This document shows, one piece after another, positions 1-7,553 of a DNA stretch of 30,805 bases; positions within the stretch are counted from its first letter, which is position 1; each line of letters begins with the position of its first letter. The stretch spans positions 1-30,805 of the forward strand of contig JAZQFQ010000093.1 of NCBI GenBank assembly GCA_045539595.1. The letters run 5' to 3'. A program made the translations under genes and the position numbers. The notes under the pieces are model-generated. The model did no database searches. It saw only the letters and a list, made by a program, of their open reading frames with translations, and was not told where the DNA came from. This stretch comes from SIG701 sp045539595 (GTDB lineage Bacteria; Bacillota; Clostridia; Oscillospirales; CAG-272).

Positions 1-67
1 GATAGGTCGGAGGTGTAAGCACAGTAATGTGTTCAGCTAACCGATACTAATAGACCGAGGGCTTGAA
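1..67 (+). rRNA. rrl: 23S ribosomal RNA, 3' end (partial)
   Basis: The first 67 bases match the highly conserved 3' end of bacterial 23S rRNA, including the sarcin-ricin-distal helix text around GTTCAGCTAACCGATACTAA and the terminal GACCGAGGGCTTGA that pairs with the 5' end of the molecule. The rest of the gene lies upstream of the window. The exact mature 3' end is uncertain by a few bases. A factor-independent terminator follows at 142-170, so the rRNA transcript appears to end here with no 5S gene. Confidence 0.95.
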
Positions 68-141
68 CTGCTATAGTTCATTCTCGATAATTGTTGTGTC
101 CGCTTAAATCTTTACTCCTATTCGGTTTTCTGTGATCGGCC

Positions 142-170
142 AAAGCCATACCAAACGGTATGGCTTTTTC
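142..170 (+). terminator. Rho-independent terminator of the rRNA operon
   Basis: AAAGCCATACC (142-152) and GGTATGGCTTT (157-167) form an 11-bp stem with a 4-base loop, followed by a run of T to 169. It lies about 75 bases after the 23S 3' end. The stretches 68-141 and 171-225 show no gene. Confidence 0.9.
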
Positions 171-225
171 TCTTCACATATGCTGATAAATTATCAAAAA
201 ACACAAAAAATCTTTAATAATTCTC

Positions 226-254
226 TTGACATACTGCGCGATAAGTGATATAAT
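226..254 (+). promoter_or_regulatory. Consensus SigA-type promoter of infC-rpmI-rplT
   Basis: TTGACA at 226-231 and TATAAT at 249-254 are separated by exactly 17 bases, a perfect match to the housekeeping consensus. The predicted transcription start is near 261. The resulting leader before infC is about 130 bases and contains an attenuator-like hairpin. Confidence 0.93.
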
Positions 255-260
255 ACAACA

Positions 261-388
261 TGAAATAGAAGTAGAACCCTCCGTTCTCACCTTGCCGCAT
301 CGCGCGTAAGGTTAATATGACTCGCACAGGGTGTGTGTTGTTTTGCGGAGCCGGTTCTCGGCTCATTTTTTATTGTTTATTGGAGGTG
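261..388 (+). promoter_or_regulatory. infC leader RNA with attenuator hairpin
   Basis: The long leader contains a terminator-like hairpin: GAGCCG (348-353) pairs with CGGCTC (359-364), followed by a T-rich tract at 366-373. Upstream, AGAACC (273-278) is complementary to GGTTCT (353-358), which overlaps the terminator's left arm and loop, so a competing long-range pairing is possible. ACCTT and AAGGT around 289-312 form a further small stem. In low-GC Gram-positive bacteria infC-rpmI-rplT operons are known to be controlled by leader attenuation involving L20. Seen: the hairpin and the competing complement. Inferred: L20-dependent control in this organism. Confidence 0.7.
382..386 (+). promoter_or_regulatory. 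Ribosome binding site that fixes the infC start
   Basis: GGAGG at 382-386 lies 8 bases before an in-frame ATA at 395. No ATG, GTG or TTG sits at a usable distance: the in-frame TTG at 410 is 23 bases away, and the ATG at 317 is upstream of the terminator hairpin. The site therefore points to AUA as the IF-3 start. Confidence 0.75.
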
Positions 389-394
389 CTAGTT

Positions 395-916
395 ATAGCA
401 AAGGAACTGTTGATCAACGAGCAGATCAAAATCAAAGAAGCTCGTATGCTGGATGAGAATGGAAATCAGCTTGGCATTATGTCACTGAGTGAGGCTCGCA
501 GCTATGCATTTGACCACGGCGTAGACCTCGTGCTGATCGCTCCGCAGGCTACTCCGCCGGTTTGCCGCGCTATGGATTACGGTAAATATCGTTATGAGTG
601 CGACAAGAAGGAGAAGGACGCAAAGAAAAAACAGTCTACTGTGGAAGTGAAAGAAGTCCAGTTGTCCTGCCGTATTGATACGCATGACTTTGAAACGAAA
701 GTCAATCACGCTATCCGTTTTCTCGGTAGCGGCAATAAAGTGCGCGTTTGCTTGAAGTTCAAAGGTCGCGAGATGGCTCACCAGAGCCTGGGACATGAAA
801 TTCTTGAGAAATTCGCCGTAGCTTGTCAGGAGTGCGGCAGTGTGGACAAGAAGCCTGTCCTGGAAGGTCGCCAGATGACCATGTTTATTTCCCCCTTGAA
901 ACAGCAGAGCAAATAA
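395..916 (+). CDS. infC: Translation initiation factor IF-3
   Basis: IF-3 binds the 30S subunit, keeps it free of 50S and checks start-codon/initiator-tRNA pairing. The product, starting (M)AKELLINEQIKIKEARML, has the N-terminal domain with the NEQI motif, the lysine-rich linker around residues 75-90 and the C-terminal domain ending in ISPLKQQSK. Length from 395 is 173 aa, the usual size for the family. The reading frame is open back to an ATG at 317, but that extension crosses the leader terminator and has no IF-3 similarity. The best start is ATA at 395, 8 bases after GGAGG. Rare start codons in infC are known to allow self-regulation, because IF-3 discriminates against them. First gene of infC-rpmI-rplT. 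Identity is certain; the start codon is inferred. Confidence 0.95.
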   Translation: MAKELLINEQIKIKEARMLDENGNQLGIMSLSEARSYAFDHGVDLVLIAPQATPPVCRAMDYGKYRYECDKKEKDAKKKQSTVEVKEVQLSCRIDTHDFETKVNHAIRFLGSGNKVRVCLKFKGREMAHQSLGHEILEKFAVACQECGSVDKKPVLEGRQMTMFISPLKQQSK

Positions 917-977
917 TAACAGTTCTCCTCAATAATATACTAAATCTGCAAAATTATCAACCGAAAGGATTCAGAAT

Positions 978-1172
978 ATGGGCAAGATCAAAACGCATAA
1001 GGCGTCTGCAAAAAGATTTTCCGTAACCGGAACCGGCAAAGTAAAGATGTATCACTCCGATCATCGCCACAACCTCGGTCACAAGACCGCAAAGCGCAAG
1101 AGACATCTGCGCTCCTCCAAGATCCTTGACAATGCCATGACTGCGAATGTCAAGCAGCTGATCTGCAAGTAA
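978..1172 (+). CDS. rpmI: 50S ribosomal protein L35
   Basis: A 64-aa, strongly basic protein beginning MGKIKTHKASAKRFSVTGTG, the L35 signature start (K-T-H-K-A/S-x-K-R-F). L35 is a small structural protein of the large subunit. An AAAGGA ribosome binding site precedes the ATG. It lies 61 bases after infC and 49 bases before rplT, the standard order in bacteria, and is presumably made from the same transcript. Confidence 0.98.
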   Translation: MGKIKTHKASAKRFSVTGTGKVKMYHSDHRHNLGHKTAKRKRHLRSSKILDNAMTANVKQLICK

Positions 1173-1221
1173 TTTTACTTTAGGTATTGAATTAACGTTG
1201 TAACGGAAAGGATTATATAAA

Positions 1222-1575
1222 ATGGCAAGAGTTAAGGGCGCGATGATGACGCGCAAGAGAAGAAATAAAGTTCTGAAGGCAGCGAAGGGTTACTGGGGCT
1301 CCAAGTCCAAGCATTTCAAGATGGCCAAGCAGGCCGTTATGAAGAGCGGTAACTATGCGTACATCGGCAGAAAGCAGAAGAAGAGAGATTTCAGATCCCT
1401 GTGGATCACTCGTATTTCCGCTCAGTGCAAGGTAAACGGTGTGAACTACTCTACCTTTATGCACGGTCTGAAGAAAGCCGGAATCGAACTTAATAGAAAG
1501 ATGCTCGCTGAGATCGCAGTTTCCGATAAGGAAGCATTCGCCGATCTGGTTGCTAAGGCAAAGGCAGCTATCTGA
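1222..1575 (+). CDS. rplT: 50S ribosomal protein L20
   Basis: A 117-aa basic protein beginning MARVKGAMMTRKRRNKVLKA and containing KGYWGSKSKHFK and the conserved RRDFRSLWI-like segment (here KRDFRSLWITRI). L20 binds 23S rRNA early in 50S assembly and, in bacteria where it has been studied, represses its own operon by binding the leader or mRNA. An AAAGGAT ribosome binding site precedes the ATG. A terminator follows within 10 bases of the stop. Confidence 0.98.
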   Translation: MARVKGAMMTRKRRNKVLKAAKGYWGSKSKHFKMAKQAVMKSGNYAYIGRKQKKRDFRSLWITRISAQCKVNGVNYSTFMHGLKKAGIELNRKMLAEIAVSDKEAFADLVAKAKAAI

Positions 1576-1581
1576 TTCATT

Positions 1582-1606
1582 AAAAACCCGGTTTGACCGG
1601 GTTTTT
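1582..1606 (+). terminator. Rho-independent terminator after rplT
   Basis: AAACCCGG (1584-1591) and CCGGGTTT (1597-1604) form an 8-bp stem with a 5-base loop, flanked by A and T runs. It closes the infC-rpmI-rplT operon. Confidence 0.9.
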
Positions 1607-1630
1607 GTGATACGTGACAAAATTCTAAAA

Positions 1631-2485
1631 ATGGTGAAAATTACGGATTCTATTGCGGGGGCTGTGTGCATTGCCTCCCGCACCAATCCCCTGGTCGTCA
1701 CCCTGTCCAAATTGGATGACGCAAAGTTCCGCCGAAGCGAAGGGCTGTTTTTAGCGGAGGGAATCAAGCTGTCCGAGGAAGCCGCAGGGATGCCGGAGAT
1801 CCGGTATGTCCTCATCCGCAGTGATGACGGCATGGCGGATGAGAGAATTGTCCGCATCGCGGCACAAGCCCCCGCGTGCGCCAAGGTGTGTGTGTTGTCC
1901 TCCTCGGCGTTTGATAAAATCTCCACGGAAAAATCTCCCCAGGGGATCATTACCGTTTTGGCTTTCCCGGAGCGGATCCATCATAGGATTACGGGACGGA
2001 TGACCGATGGATATATGAACGAGCTGCACGGAAAACGTATCCTTGCGGTCGATTCCGTGCGCGATCCCGGGAATCTGGGGACAATGATCCGTACCGCCGC
2101 CGCATTCGGATACGATTCCGTCTGCCTCATCGGTTGTGCGGATGTGTATCATCCCAAAACGGTTCGTGCCGCTATGGGCGCGTTGTTCCGCACCCATTTG
2201 TACATGGGCGATTCTGTCTCCGGTGTGTTTGAACCTTTGATGGCGGACGGTCACCGTGTCATAGCTGCTGCTCTCGGCGAGCATGCGCTGACGCTGGGGG
2301 CGGATTCCTTGCGGGAGAACGATTGTGTCGTCATCGGAAACGAAGGACACGGCGTTTCCGCGGAAACATTGGCTATGGCCGATGCTGTCATGCGGATCCC
2401 CATGTGCGAAAATACGGAATCGCTGAATGCGGCCGGCGCTGCCGCCGTTATTATGTGGGAATATTTCCGAACATTTCACGGATGA
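1631..2485 (+). CDS. TrmH/SpoU-family RNA 2'-O-methyltransferase
   Basis: SPOUT-fold enzyme predicted to transfer a methyl group from SAM to a ribose 2'-OH in rRNA or tRNA. From 1631 the protein has 284 aa: an N-terminal substrate-binding domain (roughly 20-110), then the SpoU catalytic domain with the three knotted-fold motifs DPGNLGTMIRTA (145-156), IGNEGHG (235-241) and IPMCENTESLNAAGAAAVI (266-284). The frame is open upstream to 1550, but that would overlap rplT and cross its terminator, so the ATG at 1631 is preferred although its ribosome binding site is weak. An rRNA target is common for genes next to rplT, but the exact nucleotide cannot be read from the sequence. A stop-to-start gap of about 18 bases leads to dprA. 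Confidence 0.9.
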   Translation: MVKITDSIAGAVCIASRTNPLVVTLSKLDDAKFRRSEGLFLAEGIKLSEEAAGMPEIRYVLIRSDDGMADERIVRIAAQAPACAKVCVLSSSAFDKISTEKSPQGIITVLAFPERIHHRITGRMTDGYMNELHGKRILAVDSVRDPGNLGTMIRTAAAFGYDSVCLIGCADVYHPKTVRAAMGALFRTHLYMGDSVSGVFEPLMADGHRVIAAALGEHALTLGADSLRENDCVVIGNEGHGVSAETLAMADAVMRIPMCENTESLNAAGAAAVIMWEYFRTFHG

Positions 2486-2503
2486 GTTAGTGGGGAAATG
2501 ATC

Positions 2504-3856
2504 ATGGATGCAAAATTGATGTGGATATGGCTGGCCCAGGCCTGCGGGCAGGGAAGCCGCACAGCGATCCATCTCCTGTGTGCTATGGGATCGCCGGAAA
2601 AAATCTATAAGGCGGATCGGAAGGCGCTGGCGAAGCAGTTGGGTGAGAAGGAATTCTCTCTTTTGAATCGTTTGTCTGATAAGGATTTGTCCGACGCCTC
2701 ATCCATTCTGCGCCGTTGTCAGGATGCCGGTGTGCAGATTCTGACGCCGGATGACCCCCAATATCCTCGTACATTGTATCAGCTTCGCGACGCACCCCTT
2801 GTGTTGTACTGCGTGGGCAAACTGCCGGATTTCGAGTCGTCTTGCTGCTGTGCTGTGGTGGGCACACGGACCATGTCCGATTATGGCAAACGCATGGCTT
2901 ACGATGTGGGCCGCGGCATCGGTGCCGGCGGCGCGGTTCTGGTCAGCGGTCTGGCCCTTGGCGTGGATGGCATGTCTATGGCCGGTGCCCTCAGCGCCGG
3001 AGGTGTTACCGTGGGCGTGCTGGGATGCGGTATCGATATCGTGTATCCCCCGGAGCATAAACAACTCATGCAGCGGGTGCTGCAGGATGGTGCCGTAATT
3101 ACCGAATATCCGCCGGGAACACCACCCAACGGATACCATTTTCCCAAACGAAATCGCATCATCAGCGGATTGTGCCAGGCGGTAACCGTGGTGGAGGGGG
3201 ATCTGAAAAGCGGATCGCTCATCACCGCCCGTCATGCGTTGTACCAGGGCAAGGACCTGTACGCCGTCCCCGGTATGATCGGGGATGCGGGCGCGGCAGG
3301 ACCCAATAGCCTTATCAAAAACGGCGCTCGCGCCATTACATCCGCTGCGGATATTCTGAAAAATTACGAGTTTTTGTATCCCCATTCCATCCGCATGGCC
3401 GCCATCGACGCGGCTTTGACCGCATCCCATTCCCCGGATGATGCCACCGATGTGGCGGTCCGCATGAATGTCTCCGCCAAGAATGGAAATAAATACTACG
3501 GCGACGGATTGTACGGCGGAAAAAAGGCAAAAGCCCCGCGCCAGAAGCGACTGCCTGCCAAAAAGGTAGTGGAACGCTTCAACGAAGGCAGTCCTGCACC
3601 AAAGAAGAACGTGATCCCCTCTGCCCACGTGGAACTGGATACGCTGGGCGAAACGGAACGTAAAGTCTATGAAGCCATGATCCCCGATGTGCCCGTGGTG
3701 GCTGACGATATCCCCGTCGCGGGAATCGGCATGGGCGATCTGATGGCGGCACTCACCATGCTGGAATTGGCGGGCGTGGTCGAATGCGGGGCCGGCGGGT
3801 ATTATCTCCGCCGTTCGGCAGAGGAGGCCCCATCCCCCGATGTGGGAGAGGAATAA
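2504..3856 (+). CDS. dprA: DNA-processing protein DprA
   Basis: DprA (Smf) binds incoming single-stranded DNA and loads RecA during natural transformation; it is also widespread in bacteria not known to be competent. The 450-aa product has an N-terminal SAM-like/HhH region (1-75), then the Rossmann-like core with VVGTRTMSDYG, SGLALGVDGM, GCGIDIVYPPEH, FPKRNRIISG and VVEGDLKSGSLITARHAL, and a C-terminal winged-helix region (about 375-440). Between core and winged helix is a long basic low-complexity linker rich in K, R, A and P. GGGG at 2492-2495 favours the ATG at 2504 over the one at 2498. dprA-topA-trmFO is a common Firmicutes order. Confidence 0.95.
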   Translation: MDAKLMWIWLAQACGQGSRTAIHLLCAMGSPEKIYKADRKALAKQLGEKEFSLLNRLSDKDLSDASSILRRCQDAGVQILTPDDPQYPRTLYQLRDAPLVLYCVGKLPDFESSCCCAVVGTRTMSDYGKRMAYDVGRGIGAGGAVLVSGLALGVDGMSMAGALSAGGVTVGVLGCGIDIVYPPEHKQLMQRVLQDGAVITEYPPGTPPNGYHFPKRNRIISGLCQAVTVVEGDLKSGSLITARHALYQGKDLYAVPGMIGDAGAAGPNSLIKNGARAITSAADILKNYEFLYPHSIRMAAIDAALTASHSPDDATDVAVRMNVSAKNGNKYYGDGLYGGKKAKAPRQKRLPAKKVVERFNEGSPAPKKNVIPSAHVELDTLGETERKVYEAMIPDVPVVADDIPVAGIGMGDLMAALTMLELAGVVECGAGGYYLRRSAEEAPSPDVGEE

Positions 3857-3939
3857 AGTGCCCTTTTTTCCACTATACTATCATACCGTAAAAAAGATAT
3901 ACCTCGAAGGGAGGATGTCTGGCAACAGACAACCGTTAC

Positions 3940-6201
3940 ATGGCCAACCTTGTAATCATCGAGTCACCGGGAAAGGTGTCCACCATCAAACATTGTCTCG
4001 GCTCCAATTATAAAGTGGTTGCCTCTGTGGGACATGTCCGTGATTTGCCCAAGTCTACCCTTGGTATCGACGTGGACGATCACTTTAAAGCCCATTATAT
4101 CAATATCCGCGGAAAGGGCGATTTGATCCGCGAGTTGAAAAAAGAAGCCAAGAATGCCCACTATGTCTATCTGGCAACGGACCCGGACCGGGAAGGCGAG
4201 GCCATCTCCTGGCATCTGGCCAATGCTCTGGCCCTTCCGCCGGAGAAAATCCGCCGCGTAACCTTTAACGAAATCACCAAAACCGCGGTCAAGAATGCTA
4301 TCAAGAAGCCGCGGGAGATCGATATGGATCTGGTCAATTCCCAGCAGGCCAGACGTATTTTGGACCGTATCGTTGGTTATAAAATCAGCCCCTTCTTCTG
4401 GAAAAACGTGAAGAGCGGACTGTCTGCCGGACGCGTCCAGTCTGTGGCCGCCCGCATTATTGTGGATCGGGAGAATGAGATCCGCGCCTTTGAACCGAAG
4501 GAATACTGGAGCGTGGATGCTGAATTGCAGACCGCCAAGGGTAAGTCCTTTACTGCCCATTTCTATGGGGATGCGGCTACCGCGCAGAAGCGGGAGATCG
4601 CAGGCGAAGCGGATGCTATGGCTATCCGGAATGCCGTGGAGAAGGCGGATTTTGTGGTTACCGAGCTGAAAAAGGGAACCAAGTTCCGCGCTCCCGCCGC
4701 TCCGTTCAAAACATCCACCATGCAGCAGGAAGCATCCCGCAAACTGAATTTTCAGTCTCAGCGTACCATGAAAGTAGCGCAGGAGTTGTACGAAGGTGTG
4801 AATGTGGGCAGCGAGCACGGCGGCATGCAGGGTTTGATTACCTATATGCGTACCGACTCCCTGCGTGTGTCCACCGAGGCACAGGATGCGGCCCGTGCCT
4901 TCATTCGCGAGCAGTATGGCGATGCCTATTGCCCCGCGGAACCCCGTGTCTATAAAACGAAAGCCAATGCGCAGGACGCCCACGAGGCTGTCCGCCCCAC
5001 CAATATCGCCCTGATGCCGTCCCTGATCCGCAAATCGCTGACCAACGATCAGTACAAACTGTACAAGCTGATCTGGGAGCGATTCATCGCCAGCCAGATG
5101 GAAAGTGCGGAATTGGACACCGTCAATGCGGAAATCACCGCGGGACAGTATCTGTACCGTGCCTCCGGCACCACCGTGAAATTCCCCGGCTTTCTGGCCG
5201 TGTATGAGGAATCCACCGAGGAATCCGGCGAGAGCAAGAGCACCAAACTGCCCCCCTTCGACGAGGGCGAGACTCTCCATTGCCTGCAGATCCATCCTCA
5301 GCAGCATTTCACCGAGCCGCCGCCGCGCTACACGGAGGCATCTCTCGTGAAATTCCTGGAAGAGAAAGGCATCGGCCGCCCCAGCACCTTTGCACAGATC
5401 GTCACGCTGATCATCTCCCGCGGCTATGTGAAACGGGAGGGCAAGAGCCTTGTTCCCACGCCGCTGGGGGAGATCACCACCAAGCTGATGATCGATTCCT
5501 TCCCCGATATCGTGGATTATAAATTCACGGCACAGATGGAGGACAAACTGGACAGCGTCGCCGGCGGCGAGGATACCATGGAATCGGTGCTTACCGATTT
5601 CTACGAGGGCTTCGCCAAGGAACTGGCCCGGGCAGAGGAAACCGTATCCCGCGAAAATATCGAGATTCCCGTGGAGGAAACCGATATGATCTGCGAGCAG
5701 TGCGGCGCCCGTATGATTATCAAAAACGGCCGCTACGGTAAGTTTGCGGCTTGTCCCAATTATCCCACCTGCAAGAATACAAAGCCCCTGGAGAAGCCCG
5801 CCGTCGAAAAAAACGCGGCAAAGGAGCCGGAGATCGCTCCCTTCAAGTGCGAAAGCTGTGGCTCGGATATGGTGCTTCGTTCCGGCCGCTTCGGCGATTT
5901 CTACGCTTGCGTCCGCTATCCCGAGTGTAAATTCACCCGTCAGAAGACCAAGAGTACCGGCGTGGCCTGTCCCAAGTGCGGTGCGGATATCGTGATGAAA
6001 TGGGGCAAGCGCCGTACCGTGTTCTACAGCTGTGCCCGCTATCCCGACTGCGATTATTCCTCCTGGGATATGCCGTCGACTGAGAAATGTCCCGATTGCG
6101 GAGAGATTTTGTACCATAAGAAGGGCAAGAATCTCCTGGTCTGCAAAAAGGACGGATGCGGCTACAAACGGGAAATCGAACCCGAAACTACGGAGTCATA
6201 A
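3940..6201 (+). CDS. topA: DNA topoisomerase I (type IA)
   Basis: Relaxes negatively supercoiled DNA by single-strand passage. The 753-aa protein has the Toprim domain (1-115) with E8 in VIIESPGK and the metal-binding TDPDREGE at 80-87, the type IA core, and the active-site tyrosine Y302 in ITYMRTDS. The C-terminus carries four Cys4 zinc-ribbon units (from about residue 583), starting CEQCG, CESCG, CPKCG and CPDCG; the first three end in a CPNYPTC/CVRYPEC/CARYPDC-type pair. The start at 3940 gives the usual MANLVIIESPGK terminus, yet the only good Shine-Dalgarno (GGGAGG, 3909-3914) is 25 bases upstream, so the true start is uncertain. The stop codon directly abuts the trmFO ATG. Confidence 0.97.
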   Translation: MANLVIIESPGKVSTIKHCLGSNYKVVASVGHVRDLPKSTLGIDVDDHFKAHYINIRGKGDLIRELKKEAKNAHYVYLATDPDREGEAISWHLANALALPPEKIRRVTFNEITKTAVKNAIKKPREIDMDLVNSQQARRILDRIVGYKISPFFWKNVKSGLSAGRVQSVAARIIVDRENEIRAFEPKEYWSVDAELQTAKGKSFTAHFYGDAATAQKREIAGEADAMAIRNAVEKADFVVTELKKGTKFRAPAAPFKTSTMQQEASRKLNFQSQRTMKVAQELYEGVNVGSEHGGMQGLITYMRTDSLRVSTEAQDAARAFIREQYGDAYCPAEPRVYKTKANAQDAHEAVRPTNIALMPSLIRKSLTNDQYKLYKLIWERFIASQMESAELDTVNAEITAGQYLYRASGTTVKFPGFLAVYEESTEESGESKSTKLPPFDEGETLHCLQIHPQQHFTEPPPRYTEASLVKFLEEKGIGRPSTFAQIVTLIISRGYVKREGKSLVPTPLGEITTKLMIDSFPDIVDYKFTAQMEDKLDSVAGGEDTMESVLTDFYEGFAKELARAEETVSRENIEIPVEETDMICEQCGARMIIKNGRYGKFAACPNYPTCKNTKPLEKPAVEKNAAKEPEIAPFKCESCGSDMVLRSGRFGDFYACVRYPECKFTRQKTKSTGVACPKCGADIVMKWGKRRTVFYSCARYPDCDYSSWDMPSTEKCPDCGEILYHKKGKNLLVCKKDGCGYKREIEPETTES

Positions 6202-7521
6202 ATGGAAAAAATCAATGTAATCGGCGCAGGGCTTGCCGGGTGTGAAGCCGCCTGGCAGGCGGCACGCCGGGGAATGGCCGTTCGGCTGATCGAGATGAAG
6301 CCGAAGAAAAAGACTCCCGCCCACACCTCCGATCTGTTCGGGGAGTTGGTGTGCTCCAATTCCCTCCGCAATGCGGAAGTTGCTTCCGCCGCCGGCTTGC
6401 TCAAAGAGGAGCTCCGCCGTATGGGATCGCTGATGATGGAAGCGGCAGACGCCTCCCGCGTGTCCGCCGGCGGTGCTTTGGCGGTGGATCGTGTCCGCTT
6501 TGCCTCCTACATCACGGACAAAATCCGCTCCTGCGAGTGGATTGAGGTGGTGGAGGAAGAAGCCACCGAAATCCCCCAGGGGGAGATCACCGTGATCGCC
6601 ACGGGCCCCCTGACATCCGATGCTATGGCCAAGCAGATCATCGCTCTGACGGGGCAGGGAGGGCTCAGTTTCTATGATGCCGCCGCCCCTATTGTGGATT
6701 TTGCATCCATCGATATGAGCCGCGCATTTTTCGCGTCCCGTTACGGCAAGGGAGACGCGGATTACATCAATTGCCCCATGAATGAGGCGGAATATAAGGC
6801 GTTTTACGATGCCCTCATCCATGCGGAAGAGGCCAAGCTCCACGATTTTGAGGCAGATGCGCCCCTCACCGTGTTTGAGGGATGTATGCCCGTGGAAGTC
6901 ATGGCCAAGCGCGGCGAGGATACCCTTCGCTTCGGTCCTATGAAACCGGTGGGGATCCGCCATCCCGAGACGGGAGAATCCTATTATGCCGTGGTCCAGC
7001 TTCGCCGGGAGGATGAAGCAGGAACCATGTTTAATCTGGTAGGATTCCAGACGCACCTGACCTTCCCGGAGCAGCGGCGTGTGTTCTCCATGATTCCCGG
7101 TTTGGAAAACGCGGAGTTTTTGCGCTACGGCGTGATGCACCGCAATACCTTTTTGAATTCCCCCGAACTTCTGCATGCGGATTACTCCCTCAGAAGCCAT
7201 CCGAACATCTTCTTCGCCGGCCAGATGACCGGCGTGGAGGGATATATCGAGTCCGCCGCCTCCGGCTATGTGGCCGGTCTTGCGGCTATGTGCCGTGCCC
7301 GGGGACAAGATACCCCCATCTTTCCGAAGGAAACCATGATCGGTGCCATGGCGGATTATATCAGCCACGGAGGTACCGGCGATTTCCAGCCCATGAATGC
7401 CAATTTCGGCATTATCCCCGCACTGGAAAAGCGGGTGAAGGGCGGCCGCCGCGTCCGCTATGCGGAATACGCCCGGCGGGCATTGGAGTCGCTGGAGGCG
7501 TTTCCTCTGCTTTTGCCGTAA
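6202..7521 (+). CDS. trmFO: Methylenetetrahydrofolate-tRNA-(uracil-5-)-methyltransferase TrmFO
   Basis: Makes 5-methyluridine at position 54 of the tRNA T-loop using 5,10-methylene-THF and FADH2, the folate route typical of many Firmicutes. The 439-aa protein opens with the FAD-binding dinucleotide motif VIGAGLAGCEAAWQAARRG (6-24), followed by C51 in the CSNSLRN motif and C228 in VFEGCMPVEVMA, positions that match the two functionally important cysteines of the family. A late G-V-E-G-Y segment and MNANFGIIP near the C-terminus are also family hallmarks. The ATG follows the topA stop with no gap, implying translational coupling. Confidence 0.97.
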   Translation: MEKINVIGAGLAGCEAAWQAARRGMAVRLIEMKPKKKTPAHTSDLFGELVCSNSLRNAEVASAAGLLKEELRRMGSLMMEAADASRVSAGGALAVDRVRFASYITDKIRSCEWIEVVEEEATEIPQGEITVIATGPLTSDAMAKQIIALTGQGGLSFYDAAAPIVDFASIDMSRAFFASRYGKGDADYINCPMNEAEYKAFYDALIHAEEAKLHDFEADAPLTVFEGCMPVEVMAKRGEDTLRFGPMKPVGIRHPETGESYYAVVQLRREDEAGTMFNLVGFQTHLTFPEQRRVFSMIPGLENAEFLRYGVMHRNTFLNSPELLHADYSLRSHPNIFFAGQMTGVEGYIESAASGYVAGLAAMCRARGQDTPIFPKETMIGAMADYISHGGTGDFQPMNANFGIIPALEKRVKGGRRVRYAEYARRALESLEAFPLLLP

Positions 7522-7553
7522 AACCATACCTATGAAATAAGGGTGATGTGTAC

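Noticed and set aside
317..394. Upstream ATG start for infC at 317
   Set aside because: The added 26 residues have no IF-3 similarity and span the leader terminator hairpin and the Shine-Dalgarno at 382-386.
1550..1630. Longer start for the TrmH/SpoU methyltransferase
   Set aside because: It would overlap rplT and be encoded through the rplT terminator.
3964..6117. Long open frame antisense to topA
   Set aside because: Topoisomerase motifs are intact on the plus strand; the antisense frame is a by-product of codon bias with no recognisable domain.
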